Below are positions 24,176 through 36,100 of a DNA stretch of 64,000 bases, in pieces. Position 1 is the stretch's first letter, and the number at the start of each line of letters is the position of its first letter. The position numbers and the translations under genes were made by a program. Source of the DNA: Anas platyrhynchos (taxonomy: Eukaryota > Chordata > Aves > Anseriformes > Anatidae); contig NC_092602.1 of NCBI RefSeq assembly GCF_047663525.1, positions 5,401,501 through 5,465,500 on the forward strand. The letters run 5' to 3'. The notes below the pieces were generated by a model. The model did not search any database. It was not told the DNA's origin and was given only the letters and a program-made list of their open reading frames with translations.

Positions 24176-26944
24176 TGTCAGAACATTTTCGACAGTCTTA
24201 AGATTTTTTGTCTCATAGCATCCCTGTGTTAACAGGAGGTACTCCTAGTGACACTTTGATGAAGGGAACATAGCATGAAGAGGTTGTCTTGGCAAAGGCT
24301 GCTCACCAAAAGGATTATCAGAGGACGAACCAAAAATGAAGTCTGGGGGTGCTCCAAGAACTTCAGCTACAGCACTTTTGAGCAAATACTGAAAACAACC
24401 TTGGGGACAGTGTTTCCAGCCTGGCTCAGCACTGATGTGCGAGCTAGTTGACTCATGAGAACCCAGATTTGTCCAGCTGAAGACATACTGCGCCCGTCTG
24501 TGAAATGACAGACAGCACTCGAGTATAGAATTTGCACTGAACATACTAGTTCTGCTTGGGTTTGCGAGCACAGAGCATTCCTCTGCAAATGACGAATGAC
24601 TCTGTGTTTGTGCAAGGCATTTCTGTCCCTGGAAGTAAAAGCTGAGGACACCAATATTGAAGATGTGCCAGTGTAGGCAGAATGTTTGGAAGTCTTCTCT
24701 TACATCTGCTTGCATTATTTTCTCATTCTTAAAAGACAAAGATTCTTAAGGTCCATATTGCTTGCCAAGCAAGCTAAAAGTAAGTAAAATGTTCAAAATA
24801 TTTTATACAGAACGTGCCTACTTGGAAAACTTAACTGACAACTTTCAGCTGTGTCATGTTAAGTTGCTACAACAATGCAGCCTGACAAATGCTTTTAATA
24901 ATAAAGCATATATATTTTTCTTAATGAGCACACTAAGGATCCTTCCTTCTAAAGTTAGTAATTATCCCATCATACAAAAGAAAAACACGGGGCAAAAAAG
25001 GGCTAAGGAGTTGATCAGAAGAGCTGCTTTGAGGATCGTTAGAAGATGGTATTATTTTAACTGGGAAATCTGTACCCTGTAAAGATACAGTGATAAAACG
25101 CTCGGGTCTGTGCCCACTGTCGTAATCAAGTGGCAGAAAGGAGGGAGTCCCCACCCACAGGAACTTGCACCATTAAAACTTGCAGAAGTTGAGCAACTCC
25201 CTTGCTCTGCTGGGCAGGCGATGGTTGTAGCAGCAGCCTCTCGGAACAGAGGGAACCGGTGCTCCTGCCCCTGCATCTTTCATTGAGACCAAAATAAAAA
25301 ATACCCAACAGTGAGACTTTATGCTAAGAATATATTAAGAGGGCATTAGTTGGAGAATGATGGAAAATTGAAAAATAAAGTATTGTAGCATCCATCAGGT
25401 CGGTAGCTTCCTGATAACACCTCTGTCTTTATGACTATCCACAACATGCTGCCAAAGGCTTCTAGCTTCTGTCAGTCCTTGATAAGCTGATTTACACATC
25501 ATTATGATAAAATGTATAAATAAATAAAAGAAGGAGAAAGTGGAGGTGGGCTGAAAAAGTGCAAAGCCCAGGGCTAAACTGATTCATCATTATTACTGTA
25601 ATTGCATTTCAGCTGCTTAGAAAATACAGCAACCCATTTCCCCAGCTTTGCAATTGAGTGCTGTGGTTATGTCTCTTTTTCGGATCACACTGACATTTTC
25701 CTCCGGTCATTTCATAACCCTTTCATTTTACTCATATTTTCAAGATGTGCTGAGAAGTGACGGTCCGTTGGGGTTTCCTGTGCCCTCGGAGCTGCACGTA
25801 AACATGGCACGGGCAGGCTGCTGTCCGTAAACCCTCTGTGATTTCCTTTTGGAAAAAAGAGAGGGGCAACAGGGGAGCCTCGCTGCATTTGCATGCGGGG
25901 AAGCCAGTCCCTTGGCCCCGTAACAGCCGAGACTGGTGTGTGAGCAGGAGGAGAACATCTACCTTTCATGACTGTGCTGCAAATGAAGCAGATATTTTAG
26001 CCAGCCCCCAGGCTGTCTTTGGGGACTTTCAGGCAGAATTTGAGGAAATGCAGGAACCTTGAAAAACCGCTCAAGAGACAGGATGCCGTAGTGCAGTGCT
26101 CATGGCAGACCTACACAGAAAATACTGAGCTCAGATAGTCGTGTTACTGGGGGAGCTCCAGCACCTCGGTCCTCCCGGTGCTTTTTGCACTTCCTGAAAT
26201 TAGAAGACTGCTTTTGTGTCTTATCTCTAGCCAGGCCAGGAGTGTCCTTACCAGGCAAACAGAGTCGGGGTGCTTATTGGTGTCTATCTGTCAAAATCCT
26301 GACAGAGCTACCAGAACCAGGGCATTCTTCCCAGGCTTTGACTTGTGACATCTGATAATCTTCATGGTTACGTTCAGCACTGAACAACTTCCTCCCAGCC
26401 ATTAATCATATTAAAAGGATGACCTTTTCACAAAAAGTTTCTTTTCCGAGAGCTTTTGTCTGGACAAGTTCTCTGCAGAGGATCTGATCCGAAGCCCACT
26501 TGCCCAGTAACTTCAGGTGGCTTCGGAGCAAACCTGGGGAGAGGGATTTTCCTGCAGACCTCAGCAGCCCACGAGCTCTTTCAGTGCTTTGTTTCTCCGT
26601 GCAGTGAGAGCCGGTAGCTACCCTGCACTGCTGGAACTGGGACGTTGTGCAGGTGGAAGGCAGCTTTTCCCTCTGATTTGCATTAAAATGACATATTTGA
26701 CTTCTGCCATCCCGAAGTATTAACAGTTTCTGGCATGTGGTACACAGGTGAGCAGAGGCACTTTTTTTGTTGACTTCTTTAATTGCCATTCATTTGCCAG
26801 GTTCAATTTAATTTGTACAAGGAACGTGTACACATACCATTACAAACCTCAGTTATACACACATAGCAGCGCCAATAATTTGGGCAGAGGCTCCAAGAGT
26901 TCACAGTGCTTTAGGAAATCAAGCACATAATACACCATCAGGAA

Positions 26945-26995
26945 GGTAAAAGGACAAAAAATAAATAAAAAATAAAATTTAAAAAAAAAACACCA
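26945..26995. repeat. A-rich low-complexity tract
   Basis: AAATAAATAAAAAATAAAAT is followed by a run of ten A. It could be the decayed tail of a retroposon, but no adjacent element is recognisable. Confidence 0.75.
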
Positions 26996-28051
26996 AAAAG
27001 AGGAATAGTGATTCAAACCAGCCTGATGACAGATTCTAAGCCCACTGAGTCACTTGGCGTCTTTCCAGCAGTGCTTTGGAGGAAGGTTGGCAAGGAAGGG
27101 GAAATAAACAGATGCCTTTGCAAACGAATCATGCTTCAATTGCCAAATGTTATCCTCCGCTAAAAAATCAGAGCAAACCTTGAACCTGACATCATTACTG
27201 GAGTTTTGTTCTGATAAGTGCTTCGCACAGCACGTTGGTGCCAGGGTCCTGTCTCAGGGCCTGACTTGTCTGCGTGATGTCTGAGAAATAAAAATACTAG
27301 ATAATTCTTTAAAAATTAGCAATTCAAAAGGTATGGCTAAAGATTGGCTAAAATTGCAAGCTCCCCAACAACCTGGTGTGACATTTAAAGTGCAAATCAA
27401 TAGTACCCTGCGGAATGTGAAACGCAACACAGCCTGTCCATGCTGCGTTCTTGCTAGAGAGAAAATGCCAGCATGCTAATAAGAAAATACCGAATGTGAC
27501 AGTGCTGGGAAGGAGAAGCTGGCAGCCAGCTTTCTCCGTGGAGCTGATGGAGGCCCCTTGGGTGTTCTCCCCCTTCCTTCCTGCTGCTGTGTGTGAAATG
27601 CAGGAGCAGGGACATCTGTAATGTGGTTGCACACCGAGATACCGGCTGTCCGGTGTTTCTGAGGGCGTTGGATTGGGGGACTGGGAGCTGGAACCTCGTT
27701 ACCATCTGATTCCTAATTAGCCATGTGACAGAGAGCACGATGTGGTCATCTCGAGTCTGTGTGAAGTTTAGGAGGAGGTCCCTGCAGCCGGGGGAGAGAC
27801 CCGAGATGCCAGAGAGCACCTGTATGGCAGTGAGAGTCGGATGCTTTAGGTCCCAGACTTCATCTCCCTTTCATCCCAGAGGTGATTAAAGCAGGCTGAG
27901 CAATGTCTGATTTTGGAGTTTATAAGCTTGACTAACGTGATCTCTCATTAAGATCAACAGAGCTTGTATTAAGTGACAAGAATTAAGCTTGTCCTGCAGC
28001 ATCAAACTGGTGGCATCCAGTAACCTCCCTCAGCAGCAAAGGGGAAACAAA

Positions 28052-28083
28052 GCTGAAGAAACAAAAACAAAAACAAAAATAAA
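28052..28083. repeat. (CAAAAA)n short repeat
   Basis: ACAAAAACAAAAACAAAAAT, flanked on both sides by near-identical AAGCTGAAGAA segments, so the block sits inside a small direct duplication. Confidence 0.7.
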
Positions 28084-28435
28084 GCTGAAGAAGGGGGCAG
28101 CGTGGCCACGGGGGCTGCTGGCCGTGCCACCTCCCTGGGCCCTTCACCCAGGGCTCTCCTTTAGCTCTAGAATGACTGAGACCCACCTGGGGACAGGGTG
28201 ACCTGCTGGCCCAGCTGGTTCCCTTTCGAAGGATTGCACTGTGCTTTTCCTCCCCCTTAAATACAATGCTGTGGGTGCAAGCAAAGTCCCAAATATTTTA
28301 TTTTATTTTTTAAATTATTTTGACGCTGTTGGCAGGAGGCTGTACCTACAGGTTGCCCGCAGCCCCCTGCATGGCCCTGTGTGGGGACAGACATGTGGTT
28401 ACAGACGTGTCCCTCAGAGGGACACAGGGGATCCT

Positions 28436-28703
28436 GGAATCAGAGGGTCATTAGTGTTGGAAGAGACCTTTGAGATTAGGTTGGATATGAGGAAGAACTT
28501 CCTTACTGAGAGGGTTGTGAGGCATTGCAATGGGCTGCCCAGGGAAGTGGTGGAGTCACCATCCCTGGAGGTCTTTAAAAGACGTTTAGATGTTGAACTC
28601 AGCGATATGGTTTAGTGGAGGACTGGTTAGTGTTAGTGTTAGGTCAGAGGTTGGACTGGATGATCCGGAGGTCTCTTCCAACCTAGACAATTCTGTGACT
28701 CTG
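28436..28703 (+). mobile_element. CR1 LINE 3' end, plus orientation
   Basis: Contains the CR1 ORF2 C-terminal block. The translated sequence includes [20 protein letters not shown], then [20 protein letters not shown]. The 3' tail 'ggttggactggatgatccgg' and 'aggtctcttccaacctagac' follows, ending in the CR1 octamer-like ATTCTGTGACTCTG. The first ~40 bases look like a displaced piece of CR1 tail joined directly to the ORF2 end, so the copy is internally rearranged. Confidence 0.92.
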
Positions 28704-28880
28704 CCCATCTGCTCTTTCTGACAGAAACATCTCCTCATTTCCAACCTAAACCTCCCCTGGCACAGCTCGAGGCCACCCCCTCTGATCCTATCACTATTTA
28801 TCGGTGAGAAGTGGCCGACCCCATCTCCCATAACCTCCCCTCAGGCAGCCGCAGAGCGCAGCGACCCCCTCTTCCTCTCC
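28704..28880 (-). mobile_element. CR1 LINE fragment, minus orientation, abutting the previous copy
   Basis: Starts directly after the ATTCTGTG tail of the plus-oriented copy. It reads as the reverse complement of CR1: 'tgctctttctgacagaaaca', 'cctaaacctcccctggcaca', 'cctctgatcctatcactatt'. A deletion of about 10 bases relative to the copy at 19658 is visible at its start. It fades into the GC-rich ASCC2 promoter, so the right edge is approximate. Confidence 0.9.
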
Positions 28881-29066
28881 CCTCCCCTCCACCCTTCTGA
28901 GGGCCCGGCCAAGGGGCGAGGGGGCGTGGCCTGATGGAGGGGGCGTGGCTTTATGAGACCCCGCCCCCTCTCCCTTGTGGCGGCCTCCCCTCCACGGACT
29001 TCCGGCCGCCACCGGAAGAGCCGCGGAGGACCCGGAAGCGCGGTGCCGGCTGCCCGCGGCCGCACG
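28881..29066 (+). promoter_or_regulatory. ASCC2: ASCC2 CpG-island promoter and non-coding exon 1
   Basis: GC boxes (GGGGCGTGGC, GGGGGCGTGG, CCCCGCCCCC) at 28919-28976 precede a cluster of three ETS-type sites: CTTCCGG at 28999-29005, CCGGAAG at 29012-29018 and CCGGAAG at 29032-29038. No TATA box is visible. A donor (CACG, then GTGACG) ends the first exon at 29066. The start of transcription is probably within the ETS cluster, which is typical of ETS-driven housekeeping promoters. The next exon begins at 30171. Confidence 0.75.
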
Positions 29067-29135
29067 GTGACGGGGCGGGGACCGGGGCCGGGCCCGGGGG
29101 CTGGGCCCGGGGGTGTCGGGGGGCGCCTCGGGGGG
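29067..29135 (+). other. G-run cluster at the start of ASCC2 intron 1 (G-quadruplex potential)
   Basis: Immediately after the exon 1 donor the transcribed strand carries successive runs of three to six G (GGGGCGGGGACCGGGG, GGGCCCGGGGG, GGGCCCGGGGG, CGGGGGGCGCC). This meets the usual pattern for G-quadruplex formation in the RNA or the non-template strand near a start site. Structure is inferred from pattern only. Confidence 0.6.
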
Positions 29136-30185
29136 CGGAGCCCGCTGGGTGCCGCTCCAGGGAAGCCGCAGGGCCGTGTGTTGGGCTCCCGGGGAGGGTT
29201 CCCCGCGCTCGGGGCCTTCCAGGCCGGGCCCGAGCCTCCCGTGGGGGCAGCGCGGGGCAGGCCCTGAGGTGCCTCAGGGGGGTGGGGGAGGGGCGGGGGG
29301 GGTGCGCTCCGTGCTGCCAGCCCCCGCTTCTGCCGTTTGGGGTGTTCACCCCAAAATTACACCAGCCGCATAAAGGGTTCTCGCCGCTTTTCCAAGCCGT
29401 GCCGGTCTCGGGTGTTTTCGTTTCGGTTTTCTCACGAAAACGTCGGGCCCTGAAGTGTTAGGTGGAGATGGAAGGCTTTGTTATCTGGCAATTCCCATTT
29501 TTTATTACTGTCTGAAGCTTTTTAAAAAGACACACCAGATCTCTTTCCAATAACTAAAGCTTGACTTAGAGTCAGTTTCAGAGCACTGATCAAAACGCTT
29601 CTGTGTCTACAAATGCTGTTGACAAGTGAAAGGTGGATCTCTGAGCACACACAGGACACTGGCAAGGGAAGGCTGAGTCTTGTGAGCTCACGCTATGTCC
29701 CTGATGTGGCTGAGTACAGAGGGAATCTGCCACACAGGAACCAAAACTTTCCTTTTGGTATGCTGTGGGCAGGCTGTCGTTTGGTTGCCGCTCCAGTTCG
29801 TGAGACAGGCTGCAGGCATTAAAACAGCCTGCCAGGCAGGCAGTTCCACACAGCTCTTCAGGAGCCAAGTTTAAAGGTGAAGCTCCCATAAACCCGCTTG
29901 TTGTTGTCCCTGGGGATGTGTGTGGCCTCCCTGCTAGCAACAGGGATGGAAGCACGGCACCGTGTTACACGTTTCCTCCAAGGCATGTGCAGCTGGCTCC
30001 TGGGTGTTCCTTAACGGTTTGGTATTAGGGTGGTGTGAAAATTGCTCTGTGCAGGCGTATTTCCAGCCGCCGTGTGTGTTATGGGGTGGGGGGGGCTGTG
30101 ACCTCTTTGGTTGACTGAGCTTGTAACACGCATCCTGTGCTGCTTTTGTTTTTCTGTTTGCCGTGGACAGGAGGAAGTCAGCACG

Positions 30186-33100
30186 ATGCCAGCCCTGCCC
30201 CTGGATGAACTCCAGCTGACAGAAAAGGATCCCAAGACGGGAAAGCTGAGAACGTTACCGGCACTGGTGAGCTGTGTTTTTCCTGAAAGCCAAACAAGGC
30301 CTTGAACAAATGGCTGTCATATATTGAGACCTGGGTAAAACTGGTCTTTGGCCTGGGATATGGGGAAATTTGGACAGCTTTCCAGTTCAAGACACTTTTA
30401 CTACGTTCAGGTAGTGAGTTTTCATTTAACCACCATCAAAACAAAAATTCTCAGCTGTGTTCAACATCGGCAATAAATGGTGTTGTCCTCAAACTCCTCA
30501 TCCAAGGAGCAGCCTGGTGAGCAATGGAAGCTGCTGCAGAGGAGAGAACGCTCTTGGAGTTTTTGCAGGCTGAATGCAGCGTAGTTCAGAGCCAGGAGAA
30601 CTTTGTGCTTACTGAGTCCTCCCGCCCTCTGGCTTTGGGTTGGAACCGCAGGGTGGAACTTGAAGTCTCTGCCTCATGCTTGTGCCCAGCATGAGAGTGG
30701 CCTGCCCGTGCTGCCACATAGGAACATCCAAAGTCATGCACAAAATGACATCCGCAGCTGGCCTTTTCTTCAAGAAACACGGAGGCTTGGGCAGAGCCTT
30801 CTCTGGGGTGTGCTGCAGAAGTGGGGCCTGCTGCTAACGCTGCTGGCTCAGTTTACCCTGGGTGTTTGTGTGGGCTGAGGCAGAGCTCAGAGCTGCTGCT
30901 CGTTACCAAAATGCCTCTCGTTCCTGGCTGGGGGAATTTGGGTAAACCCTGAGGAAGGGGAGGAGGAAGTTTCTTCTTTGTATACTGTGGTCGTATTGGG
31001 GTGACTTTGTGGAACGTTGTGCGAGAAGTAGCTTGGAGGAAACAGAGAGGGCACAGACAGCATTTCATAGGCATGACATTAAGCTGCTGCTGTTTGTTTT
31101 GGAGGTGTGGGAGGGCTGCTTTGCAAGGCTTTCGGTTAATAGAGTGCAAGGAGCATCATCTGCTGAATTGCAGAGGTCTGAAAATATTGCCGAAAAGGAA
31201 GGACGCAAAGCTGCTGATCTGCTGTCTTTAAAAATCAGAAAATTGGAAGTTGTCAGGGAACTGAGTGACAAATTGTATCCAAGTGGGGCTTTTGTGGCAG
31301 TTTCCAAAAACTCAGCGAGCAGCGCAGATGGTAACTGGGCATTCCTGTCGCTCGTTCCGTGGTTTTAATACCGTGTTTTGGCTTTCTGCAGCACCCAGAA
31401 ATAAAAGCAGATCGGTCTTTTGTGCTATACAGACCGCCACCTGTTGTCAGAGATCCTGCCTTAGTGGAAGAATTCCTGGAGCGAGCGAAATTCATTGCAG
31501 ATGACCTGGACTGGCTCCTGGCTTTGCCTCATGATAAGTTTTGGTGCCAGGTAATAATTGTTCATGGATGCTGGAGGAAAAATGTGAATGGTCTAGGGGC
31601 TGGCAAAAGGCACGGATTTTAAATCATCTTCATAAAGACTTTTGTACCCTCGGTATGTCCTTTATCAAGCATTTTAGTTACTGCACCTTAGATTGCAGAT
31701 AAAGTAGCATTTCCCCGCAGGTTCTTCACTGTTGATTTGAAGAGTTTGATTGTGTTTCATGGATGGGTGAATCTGAAGTGTTTTGGCTTCTCGGTTTAAC
31801 TGGGCTGCCTGCAAGTGCAGCCTCTGACTGTGCTGTTCCCTCCTTTCCCCTCTGCCTTCTGTGCAAGGTGATATTTGATGAGACGCTTCAGAAGTGTCTG
31901 GATTCCTACCTGAGCCATGCTCCTCGCAAGTTTGATGTGTTGTTGGATTGCTATTCAGAGGTGAACGACATGCAGAAGCGCCTCCATCGGAGCGTCTTCC
32001 TGACTTTCCTGAGAATGTCCACTCACAAGGAGTCCAAGGTAAACATTTCTGTGCTTGACAGGCACTCCAGGCTGTGTAGCTTAGGAAAAAAGGCAACTGG
32101 AGAAATTAATTGTGATTCTTATTTGCATGTCCTAGCTGCATTCCTCTCCCTGTCTATTTTTATCAGTCTGCTGCTCTGTGTGGAGGTGATAACCACTCAG
32201 AGCTGAGGCATCTGAACTATGTGATGATTTCTTAGGAAGGAGATCCAGGCAAACAACTCTCTAATAGCAGGTTAGCGCCCTGTGGTGCTGCGATACGTTG
32301 GGGTGAGAGAAGAAAGAGCAAGCTGGCCTTTGTGGCTGCGTGGCATACAGGCTTTGCAGGCTGCCGGTGGCTGAGTATTCACTGCCTCGGTTCCCCTGTG
32401 CCGTGCAGTGTCACGTCATCTGTGCTAACGCTCGGCTCTGCTTGAACTTTCTCCATGTTTTGGACGCACAAAGAAATTGCTCTAAATTACTGTTTTCTTG
32501 GCATCATAATTGGGAGGCGTACTCATCCCTAATTGTGTGAGTGCGACTCCCATGAGCGGCCGTGGAATTTTCACAAGCCTTTGGGCAGGATGAGGCACCT
32601 TGTGTTGTGGCAATTTACTCCCTTGATATCTTCCTTGGCTCACTTGGTGTTACTTGCCGGTGCGGTGATTCGTGTGATTATCGCCGTGGTGACATTGGGA
32701 CACGGAGGAAAGGTTTTGGGGTGGGAGTCGGAGCAGGGAGGGAGCAGGTGAAAGGAATGCTGGAGCCTGCAGCTGGCACCGCCTCAGCAAAAGTACTCGA
32801 CACCTCTATGGTGTCTTTCATTCCGGGATCTGATTAAATCTTACCACCCCAATGAGGCAGGCAAGCATCTGAAACCATTTCATAGCTGAGTAGTTTGAAG
32901 AGAATGAATGGTCTGTTGTCATGCAGGCAGTCTGCAGCAGTTCTAGAAACTGAACCTAGCCAGCATAAAGCCCAGGCCTTCTGCTCTGGCAGGGAAAATG
33001 TGCACGCTGCCTTTCTCTGTGATGGAAAACGTTTGCCATCCCAGGCAAATCTGTCTTCTGCAAATCACTGACTCCAAAATTGCGTTTTAGCTCGCTTGCT

Positions 33101-36100
33101 TTCCAGTGTCACAGACAATGGAATTTTTGTTATCTAGAATTTGAAAAGAAATTCCTTGAGTGCGGTGAGTCTTGTATTGGACACAGATTTTAGCAGTCAG
33201 GTTACAGAGCTGCAGTTCCTAAGTTTCCTTCCTACTTCTTGTCACTGGTGCAGTCATCTTTGTTGTCTTGGTTCTTCTGTTCCAGGATACCAATAACCTC
33301 GGGCTGGGATTTCATGTGGATTTTTTCAGTGTCCATGCCAGTTAAGCTCTTCCAATGCCTGGCTACTTATTCCTACTCCTGAGCAGAGCCTTTTTTGTGT
33401 CAGCCCAGCTGTTTATTTGGCCATGTAGTGAGATAGGACTGAGAACTGAACCAACCATAAACCAATTGCCTTTTGTTTTAATTTCTAGGTTGATTGCTTC
33501 AGTTCAGGGCACAGCTTAGCTGTGTAAGCAGAGGTGCAAGGCCAGCAGCATGGTGCAGTGGCAGTGACAGGCAGCTGGGAATGTGGGGATAGAAAGGTCT
33601 GCAGAAACTGGTGTAAACAGAGCTGCTGCCTCCTGTGAAGCAGAGCCTTCAATACACATCTTAGAGATGTTTTAACAAGAGCTGCGGCGTTATAATGACA
33701 TTTGTAAAGTAAGATATAGAGTATCCTTTATGTGACTTTTTTTTCTTTGTAGGATCACTTCATCACTCCCTCAGTCTTTGGAGAAATTATTTACAACAAT
33801 TTCCTGTTCGACATCCCTAAGATTCTGGATCTCTGCGTGCTCTTCGGAAAGGGAAATGGTCCCCTGCTCCAGAAGATGATCGGTTAGTTGAAAGCAAGGA
33901 ATGGCTTGTTGTGGTTAGGCTTTTGCTTGCCTAGGATGGCAGGCAACAAATGAGGTTTTATACTAATGTCACTGCTCTGAAAACAACTAGAATACATGGT
34001 TGTTCTTAGCCGCAGCGTGAGGGGACTGTGAATACTCTGCAAAATCTGATAGTGTGGCCGTGCAGCTTACTGGTGGATGAAGTGGGAGAACTTGAAATCT
34101 CAATGCAGGCATTGATTTATGTAGTGCTTTCAAACTGCAAAGCACTTCAGAGCATTGCTTAAGCTGTGCTTATCCCGAGATATCTCAGCATCTGTAGAGT
34201 CACCCGCAGCAGCAAGTGCATATTAAGCAACAGCTCAGCCTTGGATGCTAGAATCTGGTAAAGAAGAGAGTGCGTGTTGGTTTAGCTTCTGGGTTTGTCC
34301 CATGCTCTCTTCCCAAGAGAGCTACTTGTGATTTTTAACATCCACCTGAGCAACAGGTGGAAGCGTACCTAACCTTGGATTAAGTGAGTCTTTGTTCCTA
34401 AATGCTAGCCCAATTTGTCTGCTGTTCATGCCATGAAATATTTTCCTTTCTTTGGTGGCTATTTCTGTCTTGTTTCCAAGTAAACTAGCATGAGAAGCAC
34501 TAGAGATCATGTGACACAGCCAAATTTCCAGACCAGAAAAGCTTAGAAGCTTAGACTTTCGAATCCCTTTGTCCTTTTTCACTAATTTTCACTCTAAATT
34601 TAGCTGTCAAGCCTCAGAGGTGGGAAGGAAGCATGACAAGATAGATAGTTCTCTTTCAGATGTGCAATATAAATTATCTGGGTATTAAAATATCCTTCAG
34701 AAGACTCAAGTGTGTGAAACCTCATTTGAATTTTACGTACCCTCTGGGGTGCGACACAGTAATGCTGCATGTTAAGTGACCAATGATTTGTTCACCTGAT
34801 TATTTGCTTTATATTGGCAAGAGTAATGGCGTGAGCAGTTCTGCAGTGTAATTCATAACTTGATAAACTTTAGGTTCTTCTCCAGGAATAAATTTTTTTG
34901 AAACCTGTCCCATAACTCTTACCCGTGCTCTGTCCTTGCTGGAGAACTCTGTTAATTTTCGTAGTCTGAACAGTAATTCACAGGAAAAGAGGCAGCCTCT
35001 ATACTGCCTTGGTCAGGATTTATGGTGTGCCATTACTCAGTCGAGTATTTTGTAAAGGTAATGAAGTCCTGGTAATATAATAGCAGGTATTACTAAAGCC
35101 TCATTACCCTTAAGAAATATTCTACAGAACATTTTCCAGTGTATGCTGAACTGTTATCAGTAATTAAAAGTCAACTCCATTTGTTAAACAAAGGAGCTAG
35201 GAATGTTTAACGATAGTATTTGCATTATTCATCGATTCCGCCTGAGGCGTGAATCTTCTGACATCTCCTTTGCTCTGCTGCACATATTTTTGTTAGCAGC
35301 CCTCCAGTCTCGCTGAGGAGCTGCCGGGACAGCTTTGTAGGAGCGGGCGCTGTGCATGAGTCGAGAAATGAATCTGTGCCCAAGTCCTAAATGGGAGTTA
35401 GCCACATCTGGACGGGACGAGGGGTGTCAGTAGTAAAAGTCTGTCTTCTGGTGTAAATTTGCTTGTTGGCATGACTCTCTGAACTAATGGGAAGTCGTCT
35501 TCTTCACCCTCTCTTCCCAGAAAATATCTTCACTCAGCAGCCAAGTTACTTCGGTGACCTAGATGAAACCCTGCCCACTGTCCTCCAGGTACTGCTTCTT
35601 TGCTCAGCCCAGGGCTGAGCACAGTGGCGTAGTTTTGGGGACGGGGGGAGGGAGTGAATGTGGTCACAGGCAAGCAGAATGTATTTGTTCTAGCTCTCAT
35701 TTGTATTTGTTATCTCATTTATGCTCAAGTGCTTCAAATAATATTTGAACCTTTACTGGAAACCATAACTTGATCACTAATTCCTGTTACCCTCCTTCAG
35801 CTCCAGGCCTTCTCTTGGCAGTTAATCTCAAGGAATTTTTGTTAGGCTTTTCAAACAGTAAATAATTGTTCTTCCTGTCTCCCCTGAATGGGGAAGCATT
35901 AAAACTTAAAATAACACAGTGAGAGGTAGCCAAGGTTTGACATAGTAGGAAGAGTTAGCATTAATGCTGCGAGTTCCTAGGAGCAAACAAAAATGTCTTG
36001 GAAGGGATTGCCTTACAAAAGTGCGTCTCAGATGTGTGGATGTGACAGCTCAAAGGTGTGCCGTTACTAATCCATTAAACTGCTGATGTGCTTACACTCC

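Larger units (their letters stand above)
22881..28435. other. Intergenic between divergent promoters; simple repeats only
   Basis: AT-rich to mixed sequence between the MTMR3 and ASCC2 promoters. I find no exon with convincing splice sites and no family match. Visible items are a TA/TG stretch at 24142-24175, an A-rich tract at 26945-26995 and a CAAAAA-type repeat at 28052-28083. The longest open frame (164 codons, minus strand, 24245-24739) lacks similarity to anything I know. Confidence 0.5.

Noticed and set aside
28241..28615. 124-codon plus-strand frame upstream of ASCC2 as a gene
   Set aside because: Its second half is plainly CR1 ORF2 C-terminal sequence; the first half is random intergenic translation.
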